Assembly (NCBI RefSeq): GCF_015637705.1
Contig: NZ_JADOBE010000001.1
Coordinates: 62,001 to 126,000 of the forward strand
Direction of reading: 5' to 3'
Length of the DNA: 64,000 nucleotides
Origin: Pseudomonas sp. N040
GTDB taxonomy: Bacteria > Pseudomonadota > Gammaproteobacteria > Pseudomonadales > Pseudomonadaceae
In this document: positions 37,178 through 47,578 of the stretch, in pieces
Layout of the letters: every line of letters starts with the position of its first letter
Position numbering within the stretch: position 1 is the first letter of the stretch
Notes under the pieces: generated by a model
The model's database searches: none
What the model was told of the DNA's origin: nothing
Seen by the model: only the letters and a program-made list of their open reading frames with translations
Program-made: the position numbers and the translations under genes

Positions 37178-38241
37178 CGGGTTTCTCCGGCATTCAGGAC
37201 GTCGGCGGCGCGCTTGAGCAGTGTCTTCACCGGGGCGGCGAGGCCCAGGCGCGGCGGGTTGGCGAGTTTATACCAGAGCCAGTCGGCCTCGGCCACGCCG
37301 CTGCCCAGCGGAGTGACCTGCATCAGCCAGGGCTGGATGGTCAGCTGGAAGTGGCTGAAGGTGTGCTTGAGCGCTGCCAGCGCCTGCGCCGGGCCGGGCT
37401 GCAGCGCGCGCGCCTCGAGCAATTCGTCGAGTGCCTGCAGGTCGGCCAGTTCGGGCAGGCTCCAGAGTCCGCCCCAGAGGCCGCTGGAGGGCCGCCGGTA
37501 GAGCAGCACCGCGCGCTCCGGGCTCACCAGCAGCGGCATCAGGGTGGATTTCTGCGGCAGGGCCTTGCGCAGCTTGCTCGCCGGCAAGCTGGCCTGGCGC
37601 CCGTGCCGCCGGGCCTGGCAACCGGACTGCAGGGGGCAGCGCGGGCAGTCCGGCTTGCTGCGGGTGCACAGGGTGGCGCCCAGATCCATCATCGCCTGGG
37701 TGTAGTGATTGACCCGCTGCGCCGGGGTGAAGCGCTCGGCGGCGGCCCACAGCTGCGCGGCTACCGCGGGCTCGCCCGGATAGCCATCGACGGCCAGGTA
37801 GCGCGCCAGCACCCGCTTGACGTTGCCGTCGAGAATCGCTGCGCGCAGGCCCATGCTCAGACTGGCAATGGCGCCGGCGGTCGAGCGGCCGATGCCGGGC
37901 AGCGCGGTCAGTTGCTCGACCGAACGGGGAAATTCGCCGGCGTGTTCGGCCACCAGCAGGCGCGCGGCTTTCTGCAGGTTGCGTGCGCGGCTGTAGTAAC
38001 CGAGCCCGGTCCACAGGTGCAGCACTTCATCCTCGCTGGCGGCCGCCAGGGCCTCGACCGACGGCAGTGCCGCCATGAACCGTGGAAAGTAGTCGAGCAC
38101 GGTACTGACCTGGGTCTGCTGCAGCATGATCTCCGAGACCCAGACCCGGTACGGGGTGATGTCCAGCTGCCAGGGCAGATCCTTGCGGCCGTGCCGGTCA
38201 TACCAGGCGAGCACAGCCGCGGCGAACGGCTCGGGGCTCAT
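37174..38241 (-). CDS. mutY: Adenine DNA glycosylase
   Basis: MutY removes adenine mispaired with 8-oxoguanine or guanine. The 355-residue protein has the catalytic Glu in EIMLQQTQV, the helix-hairpin-helix [12 protein letters not shown] followed by the active-site Asp ([12 protein letters not shown]), a [4Fe-4S] loop with four Cys (C-x6-C-x2-C-x5-C) and a C-terminal NUDIX-like domain for 8-oxoG recognition. ATG 38241 overlaps the asmA stop by 4 bp and its own stop overlaps yggX by 4 bp, giving a tight asmA-mutY-yggX operon. Confidence 0.97.
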   Translation of the reverse strand: MSPEPFAAAVLAWYDRHGRKDLPWQLDITPYRVWVSEIMLQQTQVSTVLDYFPRFMAALPSVEALAAASEDEVLHLWTGLGYYSRARNLQKAARLLVAEHAGEFPRSVEQLTALPGIGRSTAGAIASLSMGLRAAILDGNVKRVLARYLAVDGYPGEPAVAAQLWAAAERFTPAQRVNHYTQAMMDLGATLCTRSKPDCPRCPLQSGCQARRHGRQASLPASKLRKALPQKSTLMPLLVSPERAVLLYRRPSSGLWGGLWSLPELADLQALDELLEARALQPGPAQALAALKHTFSHFQLTIQPWLMQVTPLGSGVAEADWLWYKLANPPRLGLAAPVKTLLKRAADVLNAGETR

Positions 38242-40454
38242 TGGTTGAACAGGCCCTTGAGCGCGTCCTTGAGTTCCGGGCTGACCTTGTCGCCGAGCTT
38301 CTCGTCGATCTTGTTGCTGAGCTTCTCGCCCACGATCTTGCCTGCCACCTTGTTCATGCCGTCCTTGTCCAGGCGGCAGGCCTTGGCGCCGAGTTCCAGC
38401 GGGCCACGGCACTGCAGCGGCCATTCGATGCCGACGAACTGTTTGCTGACTTGGCAGGCGGGGTCGGGCATGGCGCCCTTGTCGCCTTCGATGATGACCC
38501 CCAGGCGGTAATCCAGCCCCAGGACGCGCAGGTCCAGGTCGCCATTGCCGCTGACCGCCAGGCCGGGAATGCTGGCTTGCAGATCCGGGTTGCTTGCCAC
38601 GCCATTATTGATGGTCAGGCGGCCCTGCAGTTGCTGGAATGGCGTGTCCTTGCCGCGCGGGGTGCTGCTCAGGGTTTTCCGGTTGAGCGTGGCAATCCCG
38701 GTACAGAGTTGCTGCTCCAGATTGGCATCTACCAGCACGCCGTCATTGAGCTGGAAGTTCGCAGTGCCGTTGAGGCTGTCGATCAAGGTCTTCTCGCTGT
38801 CGCCACTGCTGCGCAGCTGGCTGTCCAGATCCAGACGGCCCCTGATTGGCGCCGGTTTGCCACTGATTTGCAGCAGGCTCTCGATCGGCAGGTTGCTCAG
38901 CTTGATCTGCCCGTCGAGCAGCGGGATTGCCGGACGCACATCCAGCCGGGAACTGCTGGCGAAACTGCCGCCCTGCAGTTCGCCGCGCAACTCGCTGATC
39001 TCGACCAGGCCATCCTTGCCGCGGAGCAGCAGGCTGGCATCCTCCAGCGGCAGCTTTTTCACGCCGAGCTCGGCGAAGTCCAGGTCGAGCTGCAGATCCA
39101 GCTGGCGCAGGCGCTCCACCGGGAACACCGGCGACTCGCTCCAGGCCTGCTGGGTCGGCGCCGCCGGCAAGGCGCTGTTGCCCTGCTTGCTGGCGCTGGC
39201 CAGGGTGGCTTTGACTTCGGCGGCAAGCGCACCGCCGCTGTCCCTGGCCACAGGCGGCAGATAGCGGTCGAGATCCAGATGGTCGGTTTTCAGCTGCAGG
39301 CGCACGGCTCGGCGGGTCAGGTCGGTGATTTCCAGCTGGCCGCTGCTGCTGCTGTCATCGAGCTTCAGCTTGAGCTCTTGCAGGGCCGGGGCGCCCAGGG
39401 TGCCGCCCAGGCGGCTGACCAGCTCGAAGCGGCTCAGGCTGGCCGGATCCGCCATGGGTGGCAGGGTAACGCCGATCCCGGTAAGAAAATCGCGCAAGTT
39501 GAGTTCGGCAATCGATAGGCCACCGCTCAGCCGGGGGGCCTGGCCGAGGTCGTAGACTTTGATCTCGCCCAGCGCGCGCAGCTGGTTGGCGGTCAGCTTC
39601 AGGCTGTTCCATTCGGCGATGCCGGCAGCCTGATCAAGCAGCAACTGGCCCTGGGTGGCAAAGGTCAGGGTTTTACCCTGCAGCGGTTCGCCGGACACTT
39701 CGCCACTGAGCTGGGCGTCTTCCAGCTGGTAGCGCTGCAGCTGGCGATCGAAGCGCAGCTTGGCGCTGAGTTCCGCCTGGCCGCGCAGCTGCGGCTCGCT
39801 GAGATTGAGGTGGGTGAACAGCTTGAAGGGGATCGCGCTGCTTTCGCGGATCGAGCCGCTGCTCAGCTGCAGGTTTTCCAGGGTGTAGTGCTTGCCGCTG
39901 CGGGCGTCGGCGTAGTCGATACTGGCATTGCGGATATTCAGGCTGTCGATATCCAGTTGCAGCGGCCGGGCGGCGTCCTTGGCCGGCGCGGCGGAGCCGG
40001 CCACTGCCGGGTTGGCCGCAGCCGTCAGCGCCGGCGCCGCAGACGCTGGCGCCGGACGACCCAGTCCCTCCCAGTTGCCACGCCCCTGCTGGTCGCGCTG
40101 CAGGTTCAGCCTGAGACCCTCGATGCGCACGTCGCTCATCTGCACTTCGCGGCGCAGCAGCGGCAGCACGCGCACCGAAAGCCCGAGCAACTGCAGGTCG
40201 GCAAACGGCTGTTGCGGGGTAGCCGCGCTGGCCAGGGTGGCGTCATGCAGTTCGATGCCCAGCCAGGGGAACAGGCTCCAGCCGATCGGCCCGTTCAGGG
40301 TCAGCTCGAGGTTGGCCTTGTCGCGCGCCAGTTGGCGGATCTCGTCCTTGTAGTCATTCGGGTCGATCAGGTGGGTAAGCGCAAAACCCAGGGTGACCAG
40401 AAGCACCAGAAGGCCGAGAAGAATGAGGCCAAACAGCCTGCCGAGCGATTTCAT
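38238..40454 (-). CDS. asmA: AsmA family outer-membrane biogenesis protein
   Basis: AsmA-type proteins are anchored in the inner membrane, have a large periplasmic beta-rich body and are implicated in lipid transport/outer membrane assembly. The 738-residue product has an N-terminal membrane helix (about 5-28), a Chorein_N-like start ([17 protein letters not shown]) and a C-terminal AsmA_2-like domain ending with the Cys-containing [16 protein letters not shown] segment. It is the first gene of the asmA-mutY-yggX operon. Substrate not known. Confidence 0.93.
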   Translation of the reverse strand: MKSLGRLFGLILLGLLVLLVTLGFALTHLIDPNDYKDEIRQLARDKANLELTLNGPIGWSLFPWLGIELHDATLASAATPQQPFADLQLLGLSVRVLPLLRREVQMSDVRIEGLRLNLQRDQQGRGNWEGLGRPAPASAAPALTAAANPAVAGSAAPAKDAARPLQLDIDSLNIRNASIDYADARSGKHYTLENLQLSSGSIRESSAIPFKLFTHLNLSEPQLRGQAELSAKLRFDRQLQRYQLEDAQLSGEVSGEPLQGKTLTFATQGQLLLDQAAGIAEWNSLKLTANQLRALGEIKVYDLGQAPRLSGGLSIAELNLRDFLTGIGVTLPPMADPASLSRFELVSRLGGTLGAPALQELKLKLDDSSSSGQLEITDLTRRAVRLQLKTDHLDLDRYLPPVARDSGGALAAEVKATLASASKQGNSALPAAPTQQAWSESPVFPVERLRQLDLQLDLDFAELGVKKLPLEDASLLLRGKDGLVEISELRGELQGGSFASSSRLDVRPAIPLLDGQIKLSNLPIESLLQISGKPAPIRGRLDLDSQLRSSGDSEKTLIDSLNGTANFQLNDGVLVDANLEQQLCTGIATLNRKTLSSTPRGKDTPFQQLQGRLTINNGVASNPDLQASIPGLAVSGNGDLDLRVLGLDYRLGVIIEGDKGAMPDPACQVSKQFVGIEWPLQCRGPLELGAKACRLDKDGMNKVAGKIVGEKLSNKIDEKLGDKVSPELKDALKGLFNQ

Positions 40455-40516
40455 GCATGCATCCTTGATGGAATATCGGGGTAAGCGCGGTCGAGTATAA
40501 CGCCGTCACCGCCGCC

Positions 40517-41623
40517 CTACAGCGTGCCGGCAAGGCGTTCGGCAATTGCCAGGCTGGCCGTCAGTCCCGGGGATTCGATACCGAACAGGTTGATCAGCCC
40601 GGGCAGGCCATGCACAGCGCTATCTTGGATGACGAAGTCTGCCGCCGGTTCCCCGGGGCCGCAAAGTTTGCTGCGCACCCCGCTGTAGGCCGGCTGCAGG
40701 CGCTGTGCGTCGAGTGCCGGGAAATAGCGGCGGATCGCCATGGCGAAGGCTTCGCCCCTACTCGCGTCGACCCGGTAGTCGAGCTGCTGCAGGTACTGCA
40801 CATCCGGACCGAAGCGCAATTGCCCGCCAAGATCCAAGGTTGCATGGATGCCCAGCCCGGCGCTGTTGGCCTCGGGCAGCGGATAGATCAGCCGGCGGAA
40901 CGGCGAACGGCCGCTGTAGCTGAAGTAATTGCCCCGGCACAGGTGCAGGCGCGGAATATGGGCAGCGGCAAGGCCTTCGGAGTGCGCCGCCAGCCGCTGG
41001 GCGAAAGCCCCGGCGGCATTGATCACCAGCCCGGCCTCCAGGGCGAAGGCCTCGCCCTGGCTGCTGCCCTCGACCCGCCAGCCGCTGGCGGCCCGCTGCA
41101 GGCGCTCGACCCGGCTGTGCAGGGCCAGCTGCGCACCGCGCTGCTCGGCACAGGCGAGCAGGGACTGCAGGTAGGCGTGGCTGTCGAGGATGCCACTGTC
41201 GGGCGAGAGCAGCCCGGCATGGGCACGCAGCGCCGGTTCGAGCGCGCCGACCTGCCGGGCATCCAGCACCTGCAACGACTCCACAGCGCAGGCGCGGGCA
41301 TTGGCGTGCAATTGCTCCAGGCGCGCCTGTTCGGCCGGCTCGACCGCCACCAGCAGCTTGCCGAGGCGCTGGCACGCCACCTGATGCTGCCCGCACCAGG
41401 CGTACAGCCGCGCCCGCCCTTCGATGCACAGCTCGGCCTTCAGCGAGCCCGGCGGATAATAGATCCCGGCGTGAATCACTTCGGAATTACGGCTGGACGC
41501 GTGGCTGCCGACCTGCGCTTCCTGCTCGCAGATCAGCAGGCTGCGTCCCGCCGCGGCCAGGCGCGCCGCACAGGCCAGGCCGACGGCACCGGCGCCAATC
41601 ACCAGGATGTCGATCCGCTCCAC
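40517..41623 (-). CDS. FAD-dependent oxidoreductase, L-2-hydroxyglutarate dehydrogenase-like
   Basis: This DAO-superfamily flavoenzyme has 368 residues. An N-terminal dinucleotide-binding motif (VIGAGAVGLACAARLA) is followed by ASSRNSEVIHAGIYYPPGS, a segment shared with LhgO/L2HGDH proteins. The C-terminal FAD-contact region is LINLFGIESPGLTASLAIA. It could oxidise L-2-hydroxyglutarate or a related 2-hydroxy acid. I chose GTG 41623 because GGAG is 5 bp upstream; GTG 41629 gives two more residues but no spacing. Single-gene unit between asmA and hisB. Confidence 0.82.
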   Translation of the reverse strand: MERIDILVIGAGAVGLACAARLAAAGRSLLICEQEAQVGSHASSRNSEVIHAGIYYPPGSLKAELCIEGRARLYAWCGQHQVACQRLGKLLVAVEPAEQARLEQLHANARACAVESLQVLDARQVGALEPALRAHAGLLSPDSGILDSHAYLQSLLACAEQRGAQLALHSRVERLQRAASGWRVEGSSQGEAFALEAGLVINAAGAFAQRLAAHSEGLAAAHIPRLHLCRGNYFSYSGRSPFRRLIYPLPEANSAGLGIHATLDLGGQLRFGPDVQYLQQLDYRVDASRGEAFAMAIRRYFPALDAQRLQPAYSGVRSKLCGPGEPAADFVIQDSAVHGLPGLINLFGIESPGLTASLAIAERLAGTL

Positions 41624-41792
41624 GCACACTCCACCGCGGCGCGCGCCGCAATTGTTCAGTCGAAAACCCGAGAATAGATCAAGCGCCGGACGGATTCGCC
41701 GGGAATCCGCGGCGTGGCCGCCGGCCTTGCCGGCGCTGAACGATTTCGCCCCCCGGCGCCGGCGCCGGTAGCCGCGTGCGGCGCGGCACGCC

Positions 41793-41798
41793 TATAAT
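41793..41798 (+). promoter_or_regulatory. -10 of hisB promoter
   Basis: A perfect TATAAT lies 37 bp before the hisB ATG in an otherwise GC-rich region; the -35 position (41770-41775) is weak. No his leader peptide or attenuator was seen. Confidence 0.55.
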
Positions 41799-41834
41799 GG
41801 CGGCCTTTCCCGCGGGCAATTTCTGGAGCTGGTG

Positions 41835-42428
41835 ATGGCCGAACGTACGGCATTCGTCGAGCGCAACACCCTGGAGACCCAGATCAAGGTCTCGATCAAC
41901 CTGGATGGCAGCGGCAAGGCCAAGCTGGACATTGGCGTGCCGTTCCTCGAGCACATGCTCGACCAGATCGCCCGCCACGGCCTGATCGACCTGGACATCC
42001 AGTGCAAGGGCGACCTGCACATCGACGACCACCACACCGTGGAAGACGTCGGCATCACCCTGGGCCAGGCATTTGCCAAAGCGGTCGGCGACAAGCAGGG
42101 CATGACCCGTTACGGGCACTCCTATGTGCCGCTGGACGAGGCCCTGTCACGCGTGGTGATCGACTTTTCCGGGCGTCCTGGCCTGCAGATGCATGTGCCC
42201 TATACCCGCGCCACGGTGGGCGGCTTCGACGTGGACCTGTTCCAGGAGTTCTTCCAGGGTTTCGTCAATCACGCGCTGGTAACCCTGCACATCGACAACC
42301 TGCGCGGCTACAACAGCCACCACCAGATCGAGACCGTGTTCAAGGCCTTCGGCCGCGCCCTGCGCATGGCCATCGAGCTGGATCCGCGCATGGCCGGGCA
42401 GATGCCCTCGACCAAGGGCTGCCTGTAA
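41835..42428 (+). CDS. hisB: Imidazoleglycerol-phosphate dehydratase
   Basis: HisB (monofunctional, 197 residues) dehydrates imidazole glycerol phosphate in histidine biosynthesis using manganese. Metal-binding His clusters are [12 protein letters not shown] and YNSHHQIE. The ATG at 41835 is preferred over an overlapping GTG at 41832, with GGAG upstream. It lacks the histidinol-phosphatase domain of the enterobacterial fusion, as is usual for Pseudomonas. hisH begins immediately after its stop codon. Confidence 0.97.
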   Translation: MAERTAFVERNTLETQIKVSINLDGSGKAKLDIGVPFLEHMLDQIARHGLIDLDIQCKGDLHIDDHHTVEDVGITLGQAFAKAVGDKQGMTRYGHSYVPLDEALSRVVIDFSGRPGLQMHVPYTRATVGGFDVDLFQEFFQGFVNHALVTLHIDNLRGYNSHHQIETVFKAFGRALRMAIELDPRMAGQMPSTKGCL

Positions 42429-43067
42429 GTGCAAACGGTAGCGGTAATTGATTACGGCATGGGCAACCTGCACTCGGTGGCCAAGGCGCTTGAGCACGTT
42501 GGCGCCGGTAAGGTGCTGGTGACCAGCGATGCAGCGGTGATCCGCGAAGCCGATCGCGTGGTGTTCCCCGGGGTCGGCGCGATCCGTGACTGCATGGCCG
42601 AAATCCGCCGCCTGGGCTTCGACCAGCTGGTGCGTGAAGTCAGCGCCGACCGGCCGTTTCTCGGCATCTGCGTGGGCATGCAGGCGCTGATGGAGCGCAG
42701 CGAGGAGAACGCCGGGGTCGACTGCATCGGCCTGTTCCCCGGCCAGGTACGCTTCTTCGGCAAGGACCTGGTCGAGGATGGCGAACGCCTGAAGGTGCCG
42801 CACATGGGCTGGAATGAAGTCACCCAGGTGCTCGACCACCCGCTGTGGCATGAAATCCCCGATCACGGCCGCTTCTACTTCGTGCACAGCTACTACATCG
42901 AAGCCGGCAATCCGGCGCAGGTGGTCGGGCGCGGTCACTACGGCAAGGATTTCGCCGCGGCGCTGGCCGAAGGCTCGAAGTTCGCCGTGCAGTTCCACCC
43001 GGAGAAGAGCCATACCCACGGCCTGCAGTTGTTGCAGAACTTCATTGGCTGGGATGGCCGCTGGTAA
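42429..43067 (+). CDS. hisH: Imidazole glycerol phosphate synthase, glutaminase subunit
   Basis: HisH hydrolyses glutamine and channels ammonia to HisF. The 212-residue class I amidotransferase has the nucleophile in FLGICVGMQ and the His-Glu pair in QFHPEKS. The start codon is GTG at 42429, directly after the hisB TAA, which indicates translational coupling. It is separated from hisA by a 24-bp-arm REP palindrome. Confidence 0.97.
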   Translation: MQTVAVIDYGMGNLHSVAKALEHVGAGKVLVTSDAAVIREADRVVFPGVGAIRDCMAEIRRLGFDQLVREVSADRPFLGICVGMQALMERSEENAGVDCIGLFPGQVRFFGKDLVEDGERLKVPHMGWNEVTQVLDHPLWHEIPDHGRFYFVHSYYIEAGNPAQVVGRGHYGKDFAAALAEGSKFAVQFHPEKSHTHGLQLLQNFIGWDGRW

Positions 43068-43077
43068 CTCAACAGCC

Positions 43078-43138
43078 TGTAGGAGCCAGCTTGCTGGCGA
43101 TCGGGCATGGCGAAATCGCCAGCAAGCTGGCTCCTACA
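43078..43138. repeat. REP-type palindrome between hisH and hisA
   Basis: TGTAGGAGCCAGCTTGCTGG... (24 bp, 43078-43101) is perfectly inverted at 43115-43138 with a 13-nt loop. It matches the TGTAGGAGC-type REP sequences common in Pseudomonas intergenic regions. No other copy was noticed in the window. Confidence 0.85.
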
Positions 43139-43178
43139 ATAATCGTGCTTGGCACAAGCATCAGGACATGACAAAGCA

Positions 43179-43916
43179 ATGCTGATTATCCCCGCTATCG
43201 ATCTGAAGGACGGCGCCTGCGTGCGTCTGCGCCAGGGCCGCATGGAAGATTCCACGGTGTTTTCCGACGACCCGGTGAGCATGGCCGCCAAGTGGGTCGA
43301 GGGTGGCTGCCGGCGCCTGCACCTGGTCGACCTCAACGGCGCCTTCGAGGGCCAGCCGGTCAACGGCGAGGTGGTCACCGCCATCGCCAGGCGCTACCCG
43401 CAGCTGCCGATCCAGATCGGCGGCGGCATCCGTTCGCTGGAAACCATCGAGCACTACGTGCGCGCCGGGGTCAGCTACGTGATCATCGGCACCAAGGCGG
43501 TCAAGCAGCCGGAGTTCGTCGCCGAGGCGTGCAAGGCCTTTCCCGGCAAGGTGATTGTCGGCCTGGATGCCAAGGACGGTTTCGTCGCCACCGACGGCTG
43601 GGCCGAGGTCAGCAGCGTGCAGGCGGTGGACCTGGCGCGACGCTTCGAAGCCGACGGGGTAGCGGCCATCGTTTATACCGATATCGCCAAAGACGGCATG
43701 ATGCAGGGCTGCAACGTCGAGGCCACCGCGGCCCTGGCGGCGGCCAGCCGGATTCCGGTGATCGCCTCCGGCGGCATCCACAACCTCGGCGACATCGAGA
43801 AGCTGCTGCGCGCCCGCTCGCCGGGCATCATCGGCGCCATCACCGGCCGCGCCATCTATGAAGGCACTTTGGATGTCGCCGAGGCGCAGGCCTTCTGCGA
43901 CAGCTTCAAGGGTTAA
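43179..43916 (+). CDS. hisA: Phosphoribosylformimino-5-aminoimidazole carboxamide ribotide isomerase
   Basis: HisA catalyses the Amadori isomerisation of ProFAR to PRFAR. The 245-residue (beta/alpha)8 barrel has catalytic Asp residues in AIDLKDG (about residue 8) and YTDIAKDGM, with phosphate-binding glycine motifs GGGIRSLE and [11 protein letters not shown] 43179 (MLIIPAIDL) was chosen; upstream codons in frame belong to the REP gap. It is followed by a GTAGGGTGG-type repeat before hisF. Confidence 0.97.
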   Translation: MLIIPAIDLKDGACVRLRQGRMEDSTVFSDDPVSMAAKWVEGGCRRLHLVDLNGAFEGQPVNGEVVTAIARRYPQLPIQIGGGIRSLETIEHYVRAGVSYVIIGTKAVKQPEFVAEACKAFPGKVIVGLDAKDGFVATDGWAEVSSVQAVDLARRFEADGVAAIVYTDIAKDGMMQGCNVEATAALAAASRIPVIASGGIHNLGDIEKLLRARSPGIIGAITGRAIYEGTLDVAEAQAFCDSFKG

Positions 43917-43923
43917 GTCGGGC

Positions 43924-44000
43924 GTAGGGTGGAAAACCGCGTAGCGTTTTCCACCATGAATTTCCCGGTGGAAATGGCTTGCGTCCGTTTTCCACCCTAC
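43924..44000. repeat. GTAGGGTGG-family repeat between hisA and hisF
   Basis: A 14-bp perfect terminal inverted repeat GTAGGGTGGAAAAC (43924-43937) and GTTTTCCACCCTAC (43987-44000) encloses a further hairpin arm GTTTTCCACC near 43946. Total 77 bp, ending 14 bp before the hisF ATG. Confidence 0.8.
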
Positions 44001-44014
44001 TCGAGGACACCTTA

Positions 44015-44785
44015 ATGGCACTGGCCAAACGCATCATTCCCTGCCTCGATGTCGACAACGGCCGCGTGGTCAAGGGCGTGCAGTTCGAGAACATCCGCGA
44101 TGCCGGCGACCCGGTGGAAATCGCCCGCCGCTACGATGAGCAGGGCGCCGACGAGATCACCTTCCTCGACATCACCGCCAGCGTCGACGGCCGCGACACC
44201 ACCCTGCACACGGTGGAGCGCATGGCCAGCCAGGTGTTTATCCCGCTGACGGTTGGCGGTGGGGTCAGGACTGTTCAGGACATCCGCAACCTGCTGAATG
44301 CCGGCGCCGATAAGGTCTCGATCAACACCGCGGCGGTGTTCAACCCCGAGTTCGTCGGTGAAGCCGCCGCGCGCTTCGGCTCGCAATGCATCGTGGTGGC
44401 CATCGATGCGAAGAGGGTCTCGCTCCCCGGCGAAACCCCGCGCTGGGAAATCTTCACCCACGGCGGGCGCAAGCCGACCGGGCTGGATGCGGTGCTCTGG
44501 GCGAAGAAGATGGAAGACCTGGGGGCGGGCGAGATTTTGCTGACCAGCATGGACCAGGATGGCGTGAAGAACGGCTACGACCTCGGCGTGACCCGCGCCA
44601 TCAGCGAGCTGGTGGGCATCCCGGTGATTGCTTCCGGCGGCGTCGGCAACCTCGAACACCTGGCGGCCGGCATCCTCGAAGGCAAGGCCGATGCGGTGCT
44701 GGCGGCGAGCATCTTCCACTTCGGCGAGTACAGCGTGCCGGAAGCCAAGGCCTACCTGGCCAGCCGCGGCATCGTGGTGCGCTGA
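44015..44785 (+). CDS. hisF: Imidazole glycerol phosphate synthase, cyclase subunit
   Basis: HisF uses ammonia from HisH to convert PRFAR to imidazole glycerol phosphate and AICAR. The 256-residue barrel has the catalytic Asp pair in [13 protein letters not shown] (D11-type) and VVAIDAKRV (D130-type). ATG 44015 gives [13 protein letters not shown], with GAGGA upstream within the end of the repeat. It is the last his gene in the window; a degenerate copy of the GTAGGGTGG repeat follows. Confidence 0.97.
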   Translation: MALAKRIIPCLDVDNGRVVKGVQFENIRDAGDPVEIARRYDEQGADEITFLDITASVDGRDTTLHTVERMASQVFIPLTVGGGVRTVQDIRNLLNAGADKVSINTAAVFNPEFVGEAAARFGSQCIVVAIDAKRVSLPGETPRWEIFTHGGRKPTGLDAVLWAKKMEDLGAGEILLTSMDQDGVKNGYDLGVTRAISELVGIPVIASGGVGNLEHLAAGILEGKADAVLAASIFHFGEYSVPEAKAYLASRGIVVR

Positions 44786-44792
44786 TTCGGCG

Positions 44793-44832
44793 TAGCTGCA
44801 GGGCGGAAAACGGCAACGGCCTTTTCCACCAT
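44793..44832. repeat. Degenerate GTAGGGTGG-family repeat after hisF
   Basis: GCGTAGCTGCAGGGCGGAAAAC... followed by GGCCTTTTCCACC resembles one half of the repeat at 43924 with several mismatches. Confidence 0.4.
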
Positions 44833-44893
44833 TGCACGGCTGGCGGGCATTCGCTTCGCGAGATGCCCACCCTGGGAATTAAACCGCGCCTGC

Positions 44894-46207
44894 CTACTTC
44901 GCGCCGCGGGTGACGTTCAGCCCCTTGAGCAGGCTGAGCGCCTGATTCAGCTGGTAGTCATCGTCCTGCGGCCGGGCAACCGGCGCGGCTGGCTTGCCGG
45001 TGGGCTTGTCGGCGCCGCCATTGCCGTTCCCCAGATGGCCGGCCAGATCGGCTTCCTTGTAGCTCTCGTGATCCTTTTCGCGGGTCACCTTGGCCGGTTT
45101 CACCTCGATATCCGGGGTGATGCCCTGGGCCTGGATCGAGCGTCCGTTGGGTGTGAAGTACAGCGCCGTGGTCAGCTTCAGCGCGCGTTCGTTGGTCAGC
45201 GGCAGCACCGTCTGTACCGAGCCCTTGCCGAAGCTCTCGGTGCCCATGACGATGCCGCGCTTGTGGTCCTGCAGGGCCCCGGCGACGATTTCCGAGGCGG
45301 AGGCGCTGCCGCCATTGATCAGGATGACCAGCGGGACATTCTCGCTGGCATCGCGCGGGTCGGCCGAGAAGCGCATCTCCGAATTGGGAATGCGGCCCTT
45401 GGTGTAGACGATCAGGCCCTTGCGCATGAAGTGGTCGGCCACCTCGACGGCCGCCTGCACCACCCCGCCGGGGTTGTTGCGCAGGTCGAGGATCAGGCCG
45501 TTGAGTTTCTTCCCAGCGTTTTCCTTCTTCAGACTGGCCAGCGCGCTGCCCACTTCGTCGCCGCTGTTGACCTGGAACTGGCTGATGCGCAGGTAGCCGT
45601 AGCCATCCTCCAGCAACAGGCTTTTCACACTCTTCACCGGGATACTGGCGCGGGTCAGCTCGAGGTCGAAGGGTTCGTCATCATTGCGCACCAGGGTCAG
45701 CTCGACCGTGGTGCCGACCTTGCCGCGCAGCAGGTCGACCACTTCCATCATCGACAGGTTGCCGGTCGGCTTGCCGTCGATCTTGACGATCAGGTCGCCC
45801 GGCTGGATGCCGGCCTTGGCTGCCGGGGTATCGTCGATCGGCGCAACCACGCGGAACATGCCGTCCTCCATGCCGACTTCGATGCCGATGCCGCTGAACT
45901 CGCCGCTGGTGTTTTCCTGCAGGTCGCGGAAATCCTCCGGGCCCAGGTAGCTTGAATGCGGGTCGAGGTTGCTGAGCATGCCCTTGATCGCATTCTCCAG
46001 CAGGGTCTTGTCATCCACCGGCTCGACGTAGGCACTCTTGATGCGGTCCAGCACCTCGGCAAAGGTGCGCAATTCGTCCAGCGGCAACTCGCCCCTGGCG
46101 CTGCTGGTGGCAGGGCTGGAAGGGGTCTCGGCAGCCTGGCTGGCAGCACTCCCCAGCAGCAGGGCAAGGCTCATGGCCAGCGGCGTGAGGCGAGGCAGAT
46201 AGGGCAT
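44894..46207 (-). CDS. ctpA: Carboxyl-terminal processing protease (S41)
   Basis: A periplasmic C-terminal processing protease; in P. aeruginosa CtpA degrades peptidoglycan cross-link hydrolases. The 437-residue protein has a signal peptide (residues 1-27), a PDZ domain (about 90-175, GIGIEVGMEDGMFRVV) and the Ser/Lys dyad (Ser in INGGSASASEI, Lys in SFGKGSVQ). ATG 46207 has AGGAG upstream. It lies 25 bp after envC in the gpmI-envC-ctpA order. Confidence 0.95.
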   Translation of the reverse strand: MPYLPRLTPLAMSLALLLGSAASQAAETPSSPATSSARGELPLDELRTFAEVLDRIKSAYVEPVDDKTLLENAIKGMLSNLDPHSSYLGPEDFRDLQENTSGEFSGIGIEVGMEDGMFRVVAPIDDTPAAKAGIQPGDLIVKIDGKPTGNLSMMEVVDLLRGKVGTTVELTLVRNDDEPFDLELTRASIPVKSVKSLLLEDGYGYLRISQFQVNSGDEVGSALASLKKENAGKKLNGLILDLRNNPGGVVQAAVEVADHFMRKGLIVYTKGRIPNSEMRFSADPRDASENVPLVILINGGSASASEIVAGALQDHKRGIVMGTESFGKGSVQTVLPLTNERALKLTTALYFTPNGRSIQAQGITPDIEVKPAKVTREKDHESYKEADLAGHLGNGNGGADKPTGKPAAPVARPQDDDYQLNQALSLLKGLNVTRGAK

Positions 46208-46232
46208 GTGAGACTCCTGATAAAGCGCGGGC

Positions 46233-47465
46233 TTACCCTTGCGCACGGCACCATTGCGCCGGGTTGGTCGGCCGGCCTTGCTGGCGAATGGCGAAATACA
46301 GTGCCGGGGTTTCCTGCCCGCCGCTGTTGCCGACGGTGGAGATCGCCTCGCCGGCCTTGACGAGATCGCCGGCGTTCTTCAACAGGCTCTGGTTGTGCCC
46401 GTAGAGCGTCAGGTAACCGTCACCATGGTCGACGATGACCAGCAGCCCGGCGCCACGCAGCCAGTCGGCAAACACCACCCGGCCGCCATACACGGCCTTC
46501 ACCGGGCTGCCGGCGGCGGCGCTGATCATGACGCCATCCCAGGTGCTGCGCGAGTCGCCGCCGCGGGCACTGCCATAACGGGCCACCAGGCGACCATTCA
46601 CCGGCCACGGCAACTGGCCGCGCGCCTTGCTCATCGGCCCGGCATAAGCGCTACCGGCAGCGGACACCAGCGGTCCGCCAGCCTCTGTTGCCGGGCTGGC
46701 CTGTTGCGCCAGCAAGGCCTGCTGGCGCGCCTCTTCGGCTTCACGGGCCTGGCGGGCCAGGGTCGCCTCGATGGACTTCAGCACCGCGGCGAGCGCTTCC
46801 TGCTCCTGCTGGCGCTCCTTCAGGCGGCGATCGCGCGCCGAGTATTCCTTGTTCAGCTTGGCCAGGGCGTTGCGCCGCTCCTGGCGCAGGCCGGCCAGCT
46901 GCGCGCGCTGCTCTTCGAGGGTCGCCTTCTGCTGCTGCAGCCGGGTTTGCTGGATGACGATGGCCTGCTCGACATTGGCCAGCTGGCGCAGGGTCTCATT
47001 GAAGGTGGCCAGCTGTTCCAGGCGCGCCTTGCCCAGGTATTCGTAGTAGGTCAGTGTGCGCGAGAATTTTTCCGGCTGCTGCTGGTTGAGCAACAGGCGC
47101 AAGGGTTCCTGGTCGCCGCCCTGGTAGGCGGCGCGCACCTGGATGGCAATCAGCTTCTGCTGTTCCTGGCGCGCGCTCTGCAGTTTCTTCTGCTCGTCAT
47201 CCAGGCGCTTGAGTTCGGACTCGCTGTCCTTGAGTTCCTGCTGCAAGTCCCTGACCTGTTTCTCCAGGGTGCCCATCTCGGTTTCGGTCTTCTGCAGCGC
47301 CTGTTGCACGCTGGATTTTTCTTTCTGCAGCTGCTGCATGAGCTGCTGCAGCTCGGCGATATCCTTGCTCGCCTGCTCCAGCTGGCGCTGGGCATCGGCG
47401 CGTTCATCCGCCAGGGCCGGATTGAGCAGGGCGGCGAGCATTACGAGGAAGAGGGCGCGAAACAT
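46233..47465 (-). CDS. envC: Murein hydrolase activator EnvC (LytM/M23 family)
   Basis: EnvC activates cell-wall amidases during septation. The 410-residue protein has a signal peptide (1-19), long coiled-coil segments (about 20-270, heptad-rich EQASKDIAELQQLMQQLQ) and a C-terminal LytM domain with degenerate metal ligands: WDGVMISAAAGSPVKAV and VDHGDGYLTLYGHNQ. Loss of the zinc-binding set is normal for activators that are not enzymes. Upstream gpmI is separated by a 113-bp gap with a strong hairpin. Confidence 0.94.
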   Translation of the reverse strand: MFRALFLVMLAALLNPALADERADAQRQLEQASKDIAELQQLMQQLQKEKSSVQQALQKTETEMGTLEKQVRDLQQELKDSESELKRLDDEQKKLQSARQEQQKLIAIQVRAAYQGGDQEPLRLLLNQQQPEKFSRTLTYYEYLGKARLEQLATFNETLRQLANVEQAIVIQQTRLQQQKATLEEQRAQLAGLRQERRNALAKLNKEYSARDRRLKERQQEQEALAAVLKSIEATLARQAREAEEARQQALLAQQASPATEAGGPLVSAAGSAYAGPMSKARGQLPWPVNGRLVARYGSARGGDSRSTWDGVMISAAAGSPVKAVYGGRVVFADWLRGAGLLVIVDHGDGYLTLYGHNQSLLKNAGDLVKAGEAISTVGNSGGQETPALYFAIRQQGRPTNPAQWCRAQG

Positions 47466-47540
47466 GGGCTGTGCGTTACCAGGCTGGAGAGCAGACCCTA
47501 GTATGCCTAAAAAACCAGCGAGCGGCTGCTAGGCGTGTGC

Positions 47541-47574
47541 GGATGCGCCGGGAGGCAAACCGCCCGGCGCATCC
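47541..47574 (-). promoter_or_regulatory. Strong hairpin between gpmI and envC
   Basis: GGATGCGCCGGG (47541-47552) pairs perfectly with CCCGGCGCATCC (47563-47574), a 12-bp stem with a 10-nt loop, directly after the gpmI stop on the minus strand. There is no U-run, so it is a partial terminator or an mRNA 3'-end stabiliser. Confidence 0.6.
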
Positions 47575-47578
47575 CGGC

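Noticed and set aside
46239..47501. 420-codon + strand frame opposite envC
   Set aside because: Leucine-rich translation is the complement of the Gln/Glu coiled coil of EnvC.
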